Source: Nodosilinea sp. BSH.14
GTDB taxonomy: Bacteria > Cyanobacteriota > Cyanobacteriia > Phormidesmidales > Phormidesmidaceae
Reading direction: 5' to 3'
NCBI GenBank assembly: GCA_023264315.1
Contig: JALQST010000008.1
Coordinates: 1 to 24,204, forward strand
Length of the DNA stretch: 24,204 nucleotides
Position numbers and translations under genes: made by a program. Positions 1 through 7,450 of this stretch are shown piece after piece; the stretch's first letter is position 1, and each line of letters starts with the position of its first letter. The notes under the pieces are model-generated. The model was not told the origin of the DNA and did not search any database. It worked only from the letters and a program-made list of their open reading frames with translations.

Positions 1-970
1 CTCCGGCGGCAAAGGTGCTGATATTGGCCAGGGTCGTTTCCGCAATATTGACGAGGGCCTCTTGGGTAAAAAAGGCTTGGTGGGCGGTGATCACCACGTT
101 GGAAAAGGACTGCAAAAGCTGGAAGGTATCGTCTTGGATAATCGTGTCCGAGAGGTCTTCAAAGAACAATTCCTCCTCCTCCTCGTAGACATCGGTGCCC
201 AGATAGCCAATTTGGCCCACCTTAATCCCCTCAATCACCGCCTTGGTATCCATCAGGGCTCCACGACTGGTGTTGATCAGCATCACCCCGGGCTTCATCT
301 GCTGAATGGTGTCGGCATTGATCAGGTGGTGGGTGGCGGGCAGCAGCGGGCAGTGGAGGGAAATCACATCGGACTGGGCAAAGAGATCCGGCAGGTCAAC
401 GTAGGTGACGCCCAAATCCAAGCAGGTTTGGTTCGGGTCAACATCGTAGGCCAGGAGCCGACAGCCGAACCCCTTCATAATCTGGGCGAAGCACTGGCCA
501 ATTTTCCCCGTCCCCACAATGCCGACGGTTTTGCCATGGAGGTCAAACCCCAGCAGCCCATTCAGGGCAAAGTTATCATCGCGCACCCGGTTGTAGGCCC
601 GGTAGAGGCGGCGATTCAGCATGAGAATCAGCCCCACGGCGTGCTCGGCCACGGCATAGGGGGAATAGGCGGGCACCCGCACCACGGTAACGCCCAACTC
701 CCTCGCCGCCGCCACGTCCACGTTATTAAATCCCGCACATCGCAGGGCTACCAGGCGAATGCTAAGCTTCGCCAGCTTTTCCAAAACCGTGCGGTTCACC
801 TCGTCGTTGATGAACACACACACGGCCTCTGCCTCCGCTTCGTGGGCGAGAGACGCGGTGGCCGGGGTGAGGCGGGCTTCGAGGAAGGTAAAATCGTGGC
901 CGTAGGCGGCATTGGTCTGCTCGAAGGAGACCTGGTCGTAGGGTTTGGCGCTAAAAACGGCAACTTTCAT
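1..970 (-). CDS. D-lactate dehydrogenase-type 2-hydroxyacid dehydrogenase (3' end outside window)
   Basis: NAD-dependent D-isomer 2-hydroxyacid dehydrogenase, most like the LdhA/Ddh group that interconverts pyruvate and D-lactate in the cytosol. The frame reads MKVAVFSAKPYDQVSFEQ from an ATG at 970-968 and runs off the left edge after 323 residues, so only a few C-terminal residues should be missing. Visible motifs: Rossmann dinucleotide loop VGTGKIGQ (about 152-159), catalytic Arg in INTSRGALM (R236), Glu within the DVYEEEEE run (about 265), and His in ITAHQAFF (H297). These positions agree with the classic Arg235/Glu264/His296 triad of D-lactate dehydrogenases. Substrate is inferred from family; other small 2-ketoacids are possible. 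The gene lies downstream of rpsU on the same strand with an 83-base gap, and I see no obvious promoter of its own. Confidence 0.92.
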   Translation of the reverse strand, partial: MKVAVFSAKPYDQVSFEQTNAAYGHDFTFLEARLTPATASLAHEAEAEAVCVFINDEVNRTVLEKLAKLSIRLVALRCAGFNNVDVAAARELGVTVVRVPAYSPYAVAEHAVGLILMLNRRLYRAYNRVRDDNFALNGLLGFDLHGKTVGIVGTGKIGQCFAQIMKGFGCRLLAYDVDPNQTCLDLGVTYVDLPDLFAQSDVISLHCPLLPATHHLINADTIQQMKPGVMLINTSRGALMDTKAVIEGIKVGQIGYLGTDVYEEEEELFFEDLSDTIIQDDTFQLLQSFSNVVITAHQAFFTQEALVNIAETTLANISTFAAG

Positions 971-1053
971 GGGGCAATTCAGTCTGTTCAGAGGGAAATT
1001 TGCCCCTAGCCTACCCCTAAACGACGGACGGATGCAGCCCAGCGATCCATCCC

Positions 1054-1242
1054 CTAGCGCTTGGAACCCCAGCGGCGTTGTTTGTGGCGAGCCAGAGTTT
1101 TGCGTTTGCGCTTTTCGATGGGGGTTTCAAAATGGCGATTTTTTCGCATATCAGAAAAAATTCCGGCCCGGGATACCTTGCGCTTAAAGCGGCGGAGGGC
1201 TGATTCAATATTTTCGTCTTCTCCCAAAACAACTTGGGCCAT
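1054..1242 (-). CDS. rpsU: 30S ribosomal protein S21
   Basis: Small-subunit ribosomal protein S21, 62 residues, a normal length for cyanobacteria. It begins MAQVVLGEDENIESALRRFK and carries the family pattern of an N-terminal short helix, the RRFKRKVSRAG segment, then a very basic C-terminus (EKRKRKTLARHKQRRWGSKR). The ATG at 1242-1240 has a good ribosome-binding site (GGAG, then a 4-base gap). It follows the RRM protein gene on the same strand after 129 bases. The rbp-rpsU pairing is known in Anabaena, where both respond to temperature, so co-transcription with the upstream gene is likely here but inferred. Confidence 0.96.
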   Translation of the reverse strand: MAQVVLGEDENIESALRRFKRKVSRAGIFSDMRKNRHFETPIEKRKRKTLARHKQRRWGSKR

Positions 1243-1341
1243 GGGTGCTCCTTAACGTAACAACAATCAATGAAATGGGGCACAATACAGGCAAAACAAA
1301 CGTACCCCAGGATGGCCGAGGCAGATCCCAGGGCACGGATT

Positions 1342-1351
1342 GGGTATACCC
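1342..1351. repeat. GGGTATACCC palindrome in the rbp-rpsU spacer
   Basis: A perfect 10-base palindrome lies about 20 bases past the rbp stop codon, in the 129-base spacer before rpsU. It is followed (minus-strand direction) by an imperfect GGAT/ATCC stem around 1312-1330. There is no T-run after either element, so this does not look like an intrinsic terminator. It could be an mRNA processing or stability element between two co-transcribed genes, or a protein-binding site. Function is unknown. Confidence 0.35.
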
Positions 1352-1371
1352 GAATATTTTTGGCCGACACC

Positions 1372-1659
1372 CTAGCGGCGACGGTTGTTGTTCCAGCCAC
1401 CGTCGGAGGGGCGAGATTCGCGGGGGCGAGCTTTGTTCACTTTCAGGTCGCGGCCCATCCATTCGGCCCCGTCTAGGGCGCTGATGGCGGCGTCTTCTTC
1501 TGCCTCAGAGCCCATTTCCACAAAGGCAAACCCCCGGGGGCGTCCGGTTTCCCGGTCGGTGGGCAAGCTCACACGGCTGACGCTGCCGTACTCGGCAAAG
1601 ACTTCGCTGATATCCGCCTGAGTGGCATCAAAGGACAGATTGCCAACATAGATCGACAT
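1372..1659 (-). CDS. Rbp-type RNA-binding protein (single RRM)
   Basis: A 95-residue protein made almost entirely of one RNA-recognition motif. RNP2 is IYVGNL (3-8) and RNP1 is RGFAFVEM (42-49), with aromatic residues where RNA bases stack (Y4, F44, F46). A short Gly/Asn/Arg tail (GGWNNNRRR) ends the protein, as in cyanobacterial RbpA-type proteins that bind RNA and are often cold-induced. The start is the ATG at 1659-1657, preceded by GGAG with an 8-base gap. A longer frame from a TTG upstream would put that ribosome-binding site inside the gene, so I rejected it. rpsU follows on the same strand. Cold regulation is known for relatives and is inferred here. Confidence 0.93.
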   Translation of the reverse strand: MSIYVGNLSFDATQADISEVFAEYGSVSRVSLPTDRETGRPRGFAFVEMGSEAEEDAAISALDGAEWMGRDLKVNKARPRESRPSDGGWNNNRRR

Positions 1660-1745
1660 AGAACCATCTCCAAACAATAAAATGTAGGGCCATGCAGTTT
1701 TCTGGAGATGTACCTAGACCTAAGACAAATCTGACGCAGGCGGCA

Positions 1746-1751
1746 AGTCAA
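1746..1751 (-). promoter_or_regulatory. Possible -35 box upstream of rbp
   Basis: On the minus strand TTGACT lies about 87 bases upstream of the rbp start, within the 240-base divergent region shared with gltX. The hexamer at the expected -10 distance (TTGTCT) is poor, so this is only a weak candidate. A long leader would fit the long 5' untranslated regions of cold-regulated rbp genes. Confidence 0.2.
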
Positions 1752-1857
1752 CCATCAACTAACTGCGCCCAGCATATCACGGGAGCCCAAATTCTGCCGT
1801 TAGCGAGCGACGGTCTAGGTCAGGACTCAGGGCACTAAGCGGAAGCAGAACTGAGGT

Positions 1858-1863
1858 TACAAT
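1858..1863 (+). promoter_or_regulatory. gltX: Candidate -10 box (TACAAT) for gltX
   Basis: TACAAT matches five of six -10 consensus positions and lies 37 bases before the gltX ATG, giving a short leader of about 30 bases. No good TTGACA-like -35 box is seen 16-18 bases upstream, which would fit a cyanobacterial type 2 promoter needing an activator. Position only; untested. Confidence 0.35.
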
Positions 1864-1899
1864 AGGAGGCCGTCCCTTGTTGAGAGTGCAGGTAATCCC

Positions 1900-3342
1900 A
1901 TGACTGTCCGTGTTCGCATTGCCCCCAGCCCCACCGGGAATCTGCACATTGGTACGGCCCGCACCGCTGTGTTTAACTGGCTATTTGCCCGCCACGAAGG
2001 GGGCCAGTTCATCCTGCGAGTGGAAGACACCGACGAGGAACGATCAAAGCCGGTGTTTACCGAAAATATTTTATCGGGGCTGCGCTGGCTGGGCATGGAG
2101 TGGGATGAGGGGCCGTTTTTTCAGTCCCAGCGGTTGGATTTGTACCGTCAGGCGATTCAAACTCTGCTGGACAGGGGCTTGGCCTATCGCGCCTACGACA
2201 CCCCCGAAGAACTAGACACCATGCGGGAGGCCCAAAAGGCCAAGGGACAAGCCCCCCGCTACGACAACCGCCACCGGGATCTGACCCCAGAACAGCAGGC
2301 CGCCTTCGAGGCCGAGGGCCGTCCGGCGGTGATTCGCTTCAAAATTGACGACAGCCGCACGATTACCTGGAACGACATGGTGCGCGGCCCCGTCACCTGG
2401 CAGGCCAGCGACCTGGGTGGCGATATGGTGGTGGCTCGGGCCGCTTCGGCCAACACCATCGGCCAGCCCTTGTATAACCTGGCGGTGGTGGTGGATGACA
2501 TCGACATGGCCATCACCCACGTCATCCGAGGGGAAGACCACATTGCCAATACGGCGAAGCAGATTTTGCTGTACGAAGCTTTGGGTTCCACGGTGCCCGC
2601 CTTTGCCCATACGCCGCTGATTTTGAACCAAACCGGGCAAAAACTCTCCAAACGGGATGGGGTGACGTCGATTTCTGACTTCCAAAGGATGGGCTTTGTT
2701 GCCCCCGCCCTGGCCAACTACATGACCCTACTGGGCTGGTCGGCCCCCGATGCCAACGAGCGCTTTACCCTGGAAGACGCCGCCAAACAGTTCAGCTTTG
2801 ATCGGGTCAACAAGGCCGGGGCCAAGTTCGACTGGGACAAGCTGGACTGGCTGAACAGCCAATACCTCCACGACATGGAACCCGATGCCCTGCTGGATCT
2901 GGTGCTGCCCTACTTCCAGGAGGCTGGGTACACCGTGGATGCTGACGCGGATCGTGACTGGCTGCTGTTGCTGATGGCGCTGATTGGCCCCAGCCTGACG
3001 CGGCTCACCGATGCCGTGGAGCAAAGCCGCTTCTTTTTCAGCGAAACCCTGCCCTTTGCCGACGACGCCAAGGCCCAGTTGCAGCTAGAGGGCGTGGCCC
3101 CAGTGATTCAGGCCATTGTGGACGGCCTGACCAGCCAGAACCCCGCCAGCCTGGACGACCTCAAAGCCCTGGTGAACGACGTCACCAAGGCCCAGGGGGT
3201 GAAAAAAGGCTTGGTGATGAAATCCCTGCGGGCGGCGCTGATGGGTGCCCTGCAAGGCCCGGATTTGATGGAGTCTTGGGCGATTCTGCGCCAGCGTGGC
3301 TTTGATGTGGCCCGTCTGAAAGCAGCGTTGGCGTTGGTGTAG
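1900..3342 (+). CDS. gltX: Glutamyl-tRNA synthetase
   Basis: Class I aminoacyl-tRNA synthetase that charges tRNA with glutamate, 480 residues, the usual bacterial length. The catalytic Rossmann domain holds the HIGH-type motif LHIGT (15-19, inside APSPTGNLHIGTART) and the KMSKS-type loop KLSKR (248-252). The second half is the helical anticodon-binding region ending in RLKAALALV. In cyanobacteria GluRS also supplies Glu-tRNA for tetrapyrrole (chlorophyll) synthesis, and it is usually non-discriminating, feeding the GatCAB amidotransferase; that is family knowledge not shown here. The ATG follows a weak GCAGG-like ribosome-binding site. It is divergent from rbp and is followed by a DUF3318 gene. 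Confidence 0.97.
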   Translation: MTVRVRIAPSPTGNLHIGTARTAVFNWLFARHEGGQFILRVEDTDEERSKPVFTENILSGLRWLGMEWDEGPFFQSQRLDLYRQAIQTLLDRGLAYRAYDTPEELDTMREAQKAKGQAPRYDNRHRDLTPEQQAAFEAEGRPAVIRFKIDDSRTITWNDMVRGPVTWQASDLGGDMVVARAASANTIGQPLYNLAVVVDDIDMAITHVIRGEDHIANTAKQILLYEALGSTVPAFAHTPLILNQTGQKLSKRDGVTSISDFQRMGFVAPALANYMTLLGWSAPDANERFTLEDAAKQFSFDRVNKAGAKFDWDKLDWLNSQYLHDMEPDALLDLVLPYFQEAGYTVDADADRDWLLLLMALIGPSLTRLTDAVEQSRFFFSETLPFADDAKAQLQLEGVAPVIQAIVDGLTSQNPASLDDLKALVNDVTKAQGVKKGLVMKSLRAALMGALQGPDLMESWAILRQRGFDVARLKAALALV

Positions 3343-3422
3343 GGCGCTGTCCTAGGGGCTGGGTTAGCTATGGTAGGCTAGGGGTGCCTCGATTTAGATA
3401 CCTTGTTGGGATAATCCTTGCT

Positions 3423-3452
3423 GTGGTCAACCCTAATGTGGTCAATCCTAAT
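3423..3452 (+). repeat. 15-base tandem duplication at the DUF3318 start
   Basis: GTGGTCAACCCTAAT (3423-3437) is followed at once by GTGGTCAATCCTAAT (3438-3452), one mismatch. Each copy encodes VVNPN and each begins with a GTG that could serve as start, so the duplication has produced two candidate start codons. Confidence 0.85.
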
Positions 3453-4052
3453 GTCGAAATTGCGCGGCTGAAGGAACTGATGCCAGCCTCGGCCCGGATG
3501 AAGATAAAAATCATCCTCAAGGATCACCAAATTCCGGTGATTAAGGCAGAATTTCCGCGTCCTTGGCAGTCTAGCCACCCTGTCACCCTCAATATGGAAC
3601 TGTGGCAGCACCTCGCTGTGGCCGAACGGGATTTGCTGTTTCTTCGCACCATTAGCTGGGTGATGCTGGCCAACCTGTTGAAGCCTAATGGCTATCAGCT
3701 CCTCGCCGGGGCTGGGCTGGCCGGGGGCGTACTGGAACTAATAAAGGGAGATGCCGTGGGTCTGTTGGCGGCGGGGGGCGTGACGGCCTTAGCGGGTTGG
3801 CAACTGTGGCGCGGCGTGAATGGCCCCTCAACGGAGATGGCGGCTGATGATCGGGCGGTGCAGGTGGCCCAACGGCGCGGCTATAGCCAACCCGATGCCG
3901 CCAATGCCCTGATTCGCGCCATCGAGGCGGTACCTGCCCTGGAGGGGCGTCGGGTGCCCACCCAAACGGAACTGATGCGCTGCCAAAATCTGCGAACCCA
4001 AACCCGGTTAATGGAATTTTCCTCCGTACCCACGGGTTCTCCGCCGCGCTAG
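3423..4052 (+). CDS. DUF3318 domain protein, probable membrane protein
   Basis: Cyanobacterial protein of unknown function matching what I recall of DUF3318: an N-terminal EIARLKELMPASARMK block, then FPRPWQ, LWQHLAVAERDLLFLRTISW, a hydrophobic Gly/Ala-rich stretch likely crossing the membrane once or twice (GAGLAGGVLELIKGDAVGLL and onward), and a soluble C-terminal part with RAVQVAQRRGYSQPDAANAL and a final EGRRVPTQTEL. The open frame begins at a GTG at 3384, but family members start close to the EIARL block. I prefer the GTG at 3423, which has GGGA about 11 bases upstream; a GTG at 3438 is also possible. The start region is a tandem duplication of 15 bases. Function unknown. Confidence 0.8.
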   Translation: MVNPNVVNPNVEIARLKELMPASARMKIKIILKDHQIPVIKAEFPRPWQSSHPVTLNMELWQHLAVAERDLLFLRTISWVMLANLLKPNGYQLLAGAGLAGGVLELIKGDAVGLLAAGGVTALAGWQLWRGVNGPSTEMAADDRAVQVAQRRGYSQPDAANALIRAIEAVPALEGRRVPTQTELMRCQNLRTQTRLMEFSSVPTGSPPR

Positions 4053-4105
4053 GAAAAACGATGTTCAGCCGATGCCAACGCTGGATGAGAGAGGCTTGAT
4101 TGACC

Positions 4106-4414
4106 ATGGTGCAAACACCACCGAAAGTCCTAACCTTGGCCGAGTTTTTGCAGTTGCCAGAGACCAAACCCGCCAGCGAATACCTGGATGGCCAGATTTG
4201 GCAAAAGCCCATGCCCCAAGGAAAACATAGTGTGATTCAAGGCGAACTGGTGGCGGCGATCAATGCCGTGGTGAAACCCAGCCGCGTCGCCCGTGCCTTT
4301 CCAGAATTGCGCTGCACCTTTGGCGAGTGCTCCACGGTGCCGGATATTGCGGTTTTTCGGTGGGAACGCATTCCCCGCGAGGCCACTGGGGAAGTGGCCA
4401 ATACCTTCCTATAG
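4106..4414 (+). pseudogene. Truncated Uma2-family endonuclease gene
   Basis: The N-terminal half of a Uma2-family protein, a PD-(D/E)xK-like nuclease fold that is very abundant in cyanobacteria. MVQTPPKVLTLAEFLQLPET, the YLDGQIWQKPMPQGKHS segment and TVPDIAVFRWERIP are typical. The frame stops after 102 residues at GEVANTFL, where full-length members continue to about 190 residues with the conserved IEI(L/V)SP strand and a following Lys. Those residues supply part of the active site, so the product should be inactive. Just past the stop another frame reads SFGQGQALGRV, resembling the SPGQGQ segment expected about ten residues later, which suggests a small deletion with a frameshift. The ATG at 4106 follows GAGAGAGG. 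ureD begins 54 bases downstream. Confidence 0.7.
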
Positions 4415-4468
4415 CTTCGGGCAGGGGCAAGCTTTGGGTCGGGTGATGTCGTGTAATGGAATCAAAAA

Positions 4469-5404
4469 ATGGTGGCACAGGTTGACATTGCGGAATCCGC
4501 AACACGGCAGGGCTGGCACGGCAAGGCCGATTTCGTCTACGACCAGCGGGATCACAAAACCGTCCCCACCCGCAGCTTTACCCACGCGCCCCTCAAGGTG
4601 CAGCGGCCCTTGTATCCCGAGGGGCCGGAGGTGTGCCATAGCGTGATCGTCCACACGGCGGGGGGCATGGTGGGCGGCGACCAACTCACCATCCACACCC
4701 ACACCCATCCCCACAGCCATGCCCTGATCACCACCGCAGCGGCCAACAAAATCTACGGTACCGGGGGTGGACTGGAGGCAGCGGTGGACGCTACCAAAAC
4801 CCTTGACCTCACCGAGCAAACCGTCACCCTGACTCTCGATCCCGGCAGTTCCCTGGAGTGGTTTCCCCAGGACACGATTGTGTTCAGCGGTGCCCAATAT
4901 CGGCAGCGGGTGCGGGTGAACCTGGCAGAGGAAGCGGTCTGGTGCGGCTGGGATGTGACGCGGTTTGGCCGCAGCGCTGGGGGGGAACGATTTACCCAAG
5001 GCCACTGGCGCTCTGACCTGGAGGTGTGGCAAGGAGATGTACCGCTGTGGGTGGATCGGCAACAGATAGCGGGGGGCAGTGCGGCTTTGGACAGTCCTAA
5101 TGGATTGGCAGGTCACGCGGTAGTCGGGAGTTTGGCCGTTGTCGGGTGGATGCCCAGCCCCGAACAGGTCGCCAGCCCACGGGAACTCTGGCCCAGCAAT
5201 CAGCCCGGAAGTATCGGTGTTTCTCGCCTACAAAAGGGCGTTTTATGTCGCTACCGTGGTCCCTCCAGCGAAGCCGCTCACCGTTGGTTTGTAGCCGTTT
5301 GGCAAGTTTTGCGCCCCCACTACCTGGATCGTCCAGCGGCGGTTTCGCGCCTCTGGTCTCGGTCAATTCAGCGACCCCATCTCGATGGCATAAAGTTCCT
5401 GTAG
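4469..5404 (+). CDS. ureD: Urease accessory protein UreD
   Basis: UreD (UreH-type) chaperone, 311 residues, which binds apo-urease and with UreF and UreG helps load nickel into the active site in the cytoplasm. Family landmarks: an N-terminal block KVQRPLYPEGPEVCHSVIVH, the HTAGGMVGGDQL turn, ITTAAANKIYG, LEWFPQDTIVFSGA, and a C-terminal RPHYLDRPAAVSRLWSR. The ATG at 4469 has only a weak TGGAA-like upstream sequence. No urease structural genes (ureABC) or other accessory genes lie in the window; in many cyanobacteria ureD is next to ureABC, so here it appears to stand alone. The upstream neighbour is the broken Uma2 gene. Confidence 0.93.
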   Translation: MVAQVDIAESATRQGWHGKADFVYDQRDHKTVPTRSFTHAPLKVQRPLYPEGPEVCHSVIVHTAGGMVGGDQLTIHTHTHPHSHALITTAAANKIYGTGGGLEAAVDATKTLDLTEQTVTLTLDPGSSLEWFPQDTIVFSGAQYRQRVRVNLAEEAVWCGWDVTRFGRSAGGERFTQGHWRSDLEVWQGDVPLWVDRQQIAGGSAALDSPNGLAGHAVVGSLAVVGWMPSPEQVASPRELWPSNQPGSIGVSRLQKGVLCRYRGPSSEAAHRWFVAVWQVLRPHYLDRPAAVSRLWSRSIQRPHLDGIKFL

Positions 5405-5590
5405 GGTACCTCGAAAAATACAGATTTTTCTGGGAGTGGCAACGTGATCTCAAGGGTTCTAGCCTTTGGAAGGTCGCCAAATGGCAATTCATCGAGGTGC
5501 CCTGTAAGGTTTCAACGCAAAGCTATCTTTTCAAAGGCGGATATCCTATGTTAAAACAATGGTCTCATGTCCTTTTTTGGAGCCTCAGCG

Positions 5591-5866
5591 ATGTCCCACA
5601 TTGTCAAGTTTTCCCTGGCGTTAGCGACGACCCTTGGTCTAGGTGGTGCCACCGCACTCATGGCCGGAGCTCAGGAAGTGACGCTGTCGGAAGACGTGTT
5701 GAATACCTGCGCCGACTATGGTTTGAATGGCCCCGCTTGCGCCTGTTTCTTTGCCACCTTGGCCGAATATGGCGTCCTTCAAGACGGTGATGATATTAAC
5801 GTGGATGAACTTCTGGATAGCTACCCTGAAGATGCAGACGCCTGCGCCGAGGCCAATCCTGAATAG
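5591..5866 (+). CDS. Small secreted acidic four-cysteine protein, function unknown
   Basis: A 91-residue protein I cannot name. Residues 1-27 form a signal peptide (MSHIVKF, a hydrophobic LALATTLGLGGATALM core, then AGA before Q28), so it should be exported. The mature part is about 64 residues with no Lys, Arg or His and about 16 Asp/Glu. It has four cysteines at 40, 50, 52 and 85 (C-x9-C-x-C-x32-C), which could form two disulfides or bind a metal. An aromatic/hydrophobic FFATLAEYGVL segment follows the CxC. I chose the ATG at 5591 because GGAG lies 8 bases upstream; an in-frame ATG at 5567 has no such site and would add MSFFGASA ahead of the signal peptide. It follows ureD by 186 bases and probably has its own promoter. 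Confidence 0.72.
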   Translation: MSHIVKFSLALATTLGLGGATALMAGAQEVTLSEDVLNTCADYGLNGPACACFFATLAEYGVLQDGDDINVDELLDSYPEDADACAEANPE

Positions 5867-6217
5867 GTCAGGTTCAGAGAATCTCGAAAGGCTAACCCTG
5901 GGTAGTCATTCCTTTGGGCGCTCTACTTTCAGTCACTCCCCTTGACCAATTCCCCAGGATACACGCCGTGCCTAGCCCCTTGGATACCCGTGTCAGCCTG
6001 TAGTCCAGGCGATCCCTCCACATCCACGGGCTTGTTCATCGGGAACATCCCCCAATGCCCCTAACCTGACATCCATCCATTGTTCGCACGGCCATAGTTC
6101 AAAGCGCCTTCTCTAGCATTGGCCATGCAGGGGCTTTAGAATGATCCCATTGAATATACAGCTTTTATAGGGGGTCTAAAAATAGTCGGTATACTAGCTG
6201 AATCATTTAACCAACGT
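5867..6217. other. 351-base intergenic region before gcvT
   Basis: No coding frame with family-like content is seen. A CCTAGCCCC word lies at 5971-5979, and a possible gcvT promoter lies at the right end (TATACT at 6190-6195). I looked for a glycine riboswitch, which controls gcv genes in some bacteria, and could not find its conserved core. Nothing else recognised. Confidence 0.5.
6190..6195 (+). promoter_or_regulatory. gcvT: Candidate -10 box (TATACT) for gcvT
   Basis: TATACT, five of six consensus bases, lies 22 bases upstream of the first possible gcvT ATG (6218). No convincing -35 box is seen at 6167-6172. If this is used, the transcript starts near 6202 and the leader is very short. 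Confidence 0.35.
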
Positions 6218-7318
6218 ATGGTTATGTCCCTACGCCAAACGCCTCTCTATTCTCGTTGCGTAGACCTTAAAGCCCGAATGACTGAATTCGCCGGATGGGA
6301 GATGCCTGTTCAGTTTGGCGGCATCAAGCAGGAACATGGGGCTGTTCGCATCCAGGCCGGACTGTTTGATATTTCCCACATGGGCAAAATTCTGTTTCGT
6401 GGCAACGGAGTCTTAGCCGCACTGCAACGATTGGTACCCTCGAACCTAGGCCGACTCACTCCCGGCAAAGCCCAATATACAGTGCTGCTCAATCCCCAGG
6501 GTGGCATCATCGACGACCTCATTATTTACCTAAAGGATCGGGATGAATCGGGCCTTGAGCAGGTGTTCACCATCGTTAATGCCGCCACCACCGACAAAGA
6601 CAAAGCTTGGTTTCTAGACCATCTGAGCGGCACTAGGGTGGAGGTAGTGGATCAGTCCAGCGATTTTGCCTTGCTGTCGGTTCAGGGGCCAAAGGCCGTT
6701 GAGATTCTGCAAACCTATGTGGCCGAAGATCTCTCCACTGTGGAACGCTTTGGCCATGTAGATGGCACTGTACTCGGCCAGTCCGCATTCCTAGCCCGCA
6801 CCGGATATACCGGAGAAGACGGCTTTGAAATCATGCTCGACCCCGCCACCGCTGGGAAATTGTGGGATACCTTGCTAGGATCAGGTGTGACTCCCTGCGG
6901 CCTGGGTGCTCGCGATACCCTGCGTTTAGAAGCTGCCATGGCCCTCTACGGCCAAGACATCCATGACACCACCAGCCCCCTGGAAGCAAGTCTCGGCTGG
7001 CTTGTACATTTGGACGAAGTGGGTGACTTCATCGGTCGGCCCGTCCTAGAACAGCAAAAGTCGGAAGGCCTATCCCGCCGATTGGTGGGCCTGTCCCTCT
7101 CCGACCGCCACATCGCCCGCCACGATTACCCCGTCCTCCATAACGGCGAAACGGTAGGCATTGTGACCAGCGGTACGCTATCGCCAACCCTGGGTACGCC
7201 CATTGCCCTGGCCTATGTGCCCAGTCACCTCGCCAGAATTGGGCAATCCCTAGCGGTGGATATTCGTGGCCAACAGCGTCCAGCCCAGGTGGTCAAACGC
7301 CCTTTCTACAAAGCCTGA
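6218..7318 (+). CDS. gcvT: Glycine cleavage system T protein (aminomethyltransferase)
   Basis: Tetrahydrofolate-dependent aminomethyltransferase, 366 residues. It moves the methylene group from the lipoylated H protein to tetrahydrofolate, releasing ammonia; in cyanobacteria this serves photorespiratory glycine breakdown. Recognised segments: LKARMTEFAGWEMPVQFGGI, FDISHMGKI, QYTVLLNPQGGIIDDLIIY (with the conserved catalytic-region Asp), RTGYTGEDGFEI, GARDTLRLEAAMALYGQDI and the C-terminal barrel ending PAQVVKRPFYKA. Two starts are possible, ATG 6218 (MVMSLRQ) and ATG 6224 (MSLRQ); neither has a clear ribosome-binding site. The H and P protein genes are not in the window. Confidence 0.96.
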   Translation: MVMSLRQTPLYSRCVDLKARMTEFAGWEMPVQFGGIKQEHGAVRIQAGLFDISHMGKILFRGNGVLAALQRLVPSNLGRLTPGKAQYTVLLNPQGGIIDDLIIYLKDRDESGLEQVFTIVNAATTDKDKAWFLDHLSGTRVEVVDQSSDFALLSVQGPKAVEILQTYVAEDLSTVERFGHVDGTVLGQSAFLARTGYTGEDGFEIMLDPATAGKLWDTLLGSGVTPCGLGARDTLRLEAAMALYGQDIHDTTSPLEASLGWLVHLDEVGDFIGRPVLEQQKSEGLSRRLVGLSLSDRHIARHDYPVLHNGETVGIVTSGTLSPTLGTPIALAYVPSHLARIGQSLAVDIRGQQRPAQVVKRPFYKA

Positions 7319-7450
7319 CGCCCATGGGTGATGCACTGTGGGGCAGGTTAGAAGAATGCCTACTTGCTCATATGACAGCGCTTAAAACCCTTGTCCAGTA
7401 AGGCTTCTGAAAGATTGTCATTGTTTAGCAGTCCAGTGCCCGACAATGGA

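Noticed and set aside
62..1009. A 315-codon plus-strand open frame opposite the dehydrogenase gene
   Set aside because: It is antisense to a gene with clear motifs and catalytic residues, and its own sequence has His/Gly/Gln-rich content typical of a GC-rich shadow frame.
5146..5790. A 214-codon plus-strand frame spanning the ureD end and the secreted-protein gene
   Set aside because: It crosses two better-supported genes in another phase, has no domain, and has a Ser/Arg-rich composition typical of a shadow.
5866..5950. Possible TPP riboswitch on the minus strand (a GAACCTGACC string)
   Set aside because: Only one short piece resembles the TPP aptamer; the TAATACC/GCGTAGGGA half is missing and no thiamine gene lies downstream on that strand.
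5867..6217. Glycine riboswitch before gcvT
   Set aside because: The tandem aptamer cores expected for this class could not be found in the 351-base upstream region.
7319..7450. A gcvH or other gcv gene after gcvT
   Set aside because: The 132 bases after gcvT contain no frame with family features.
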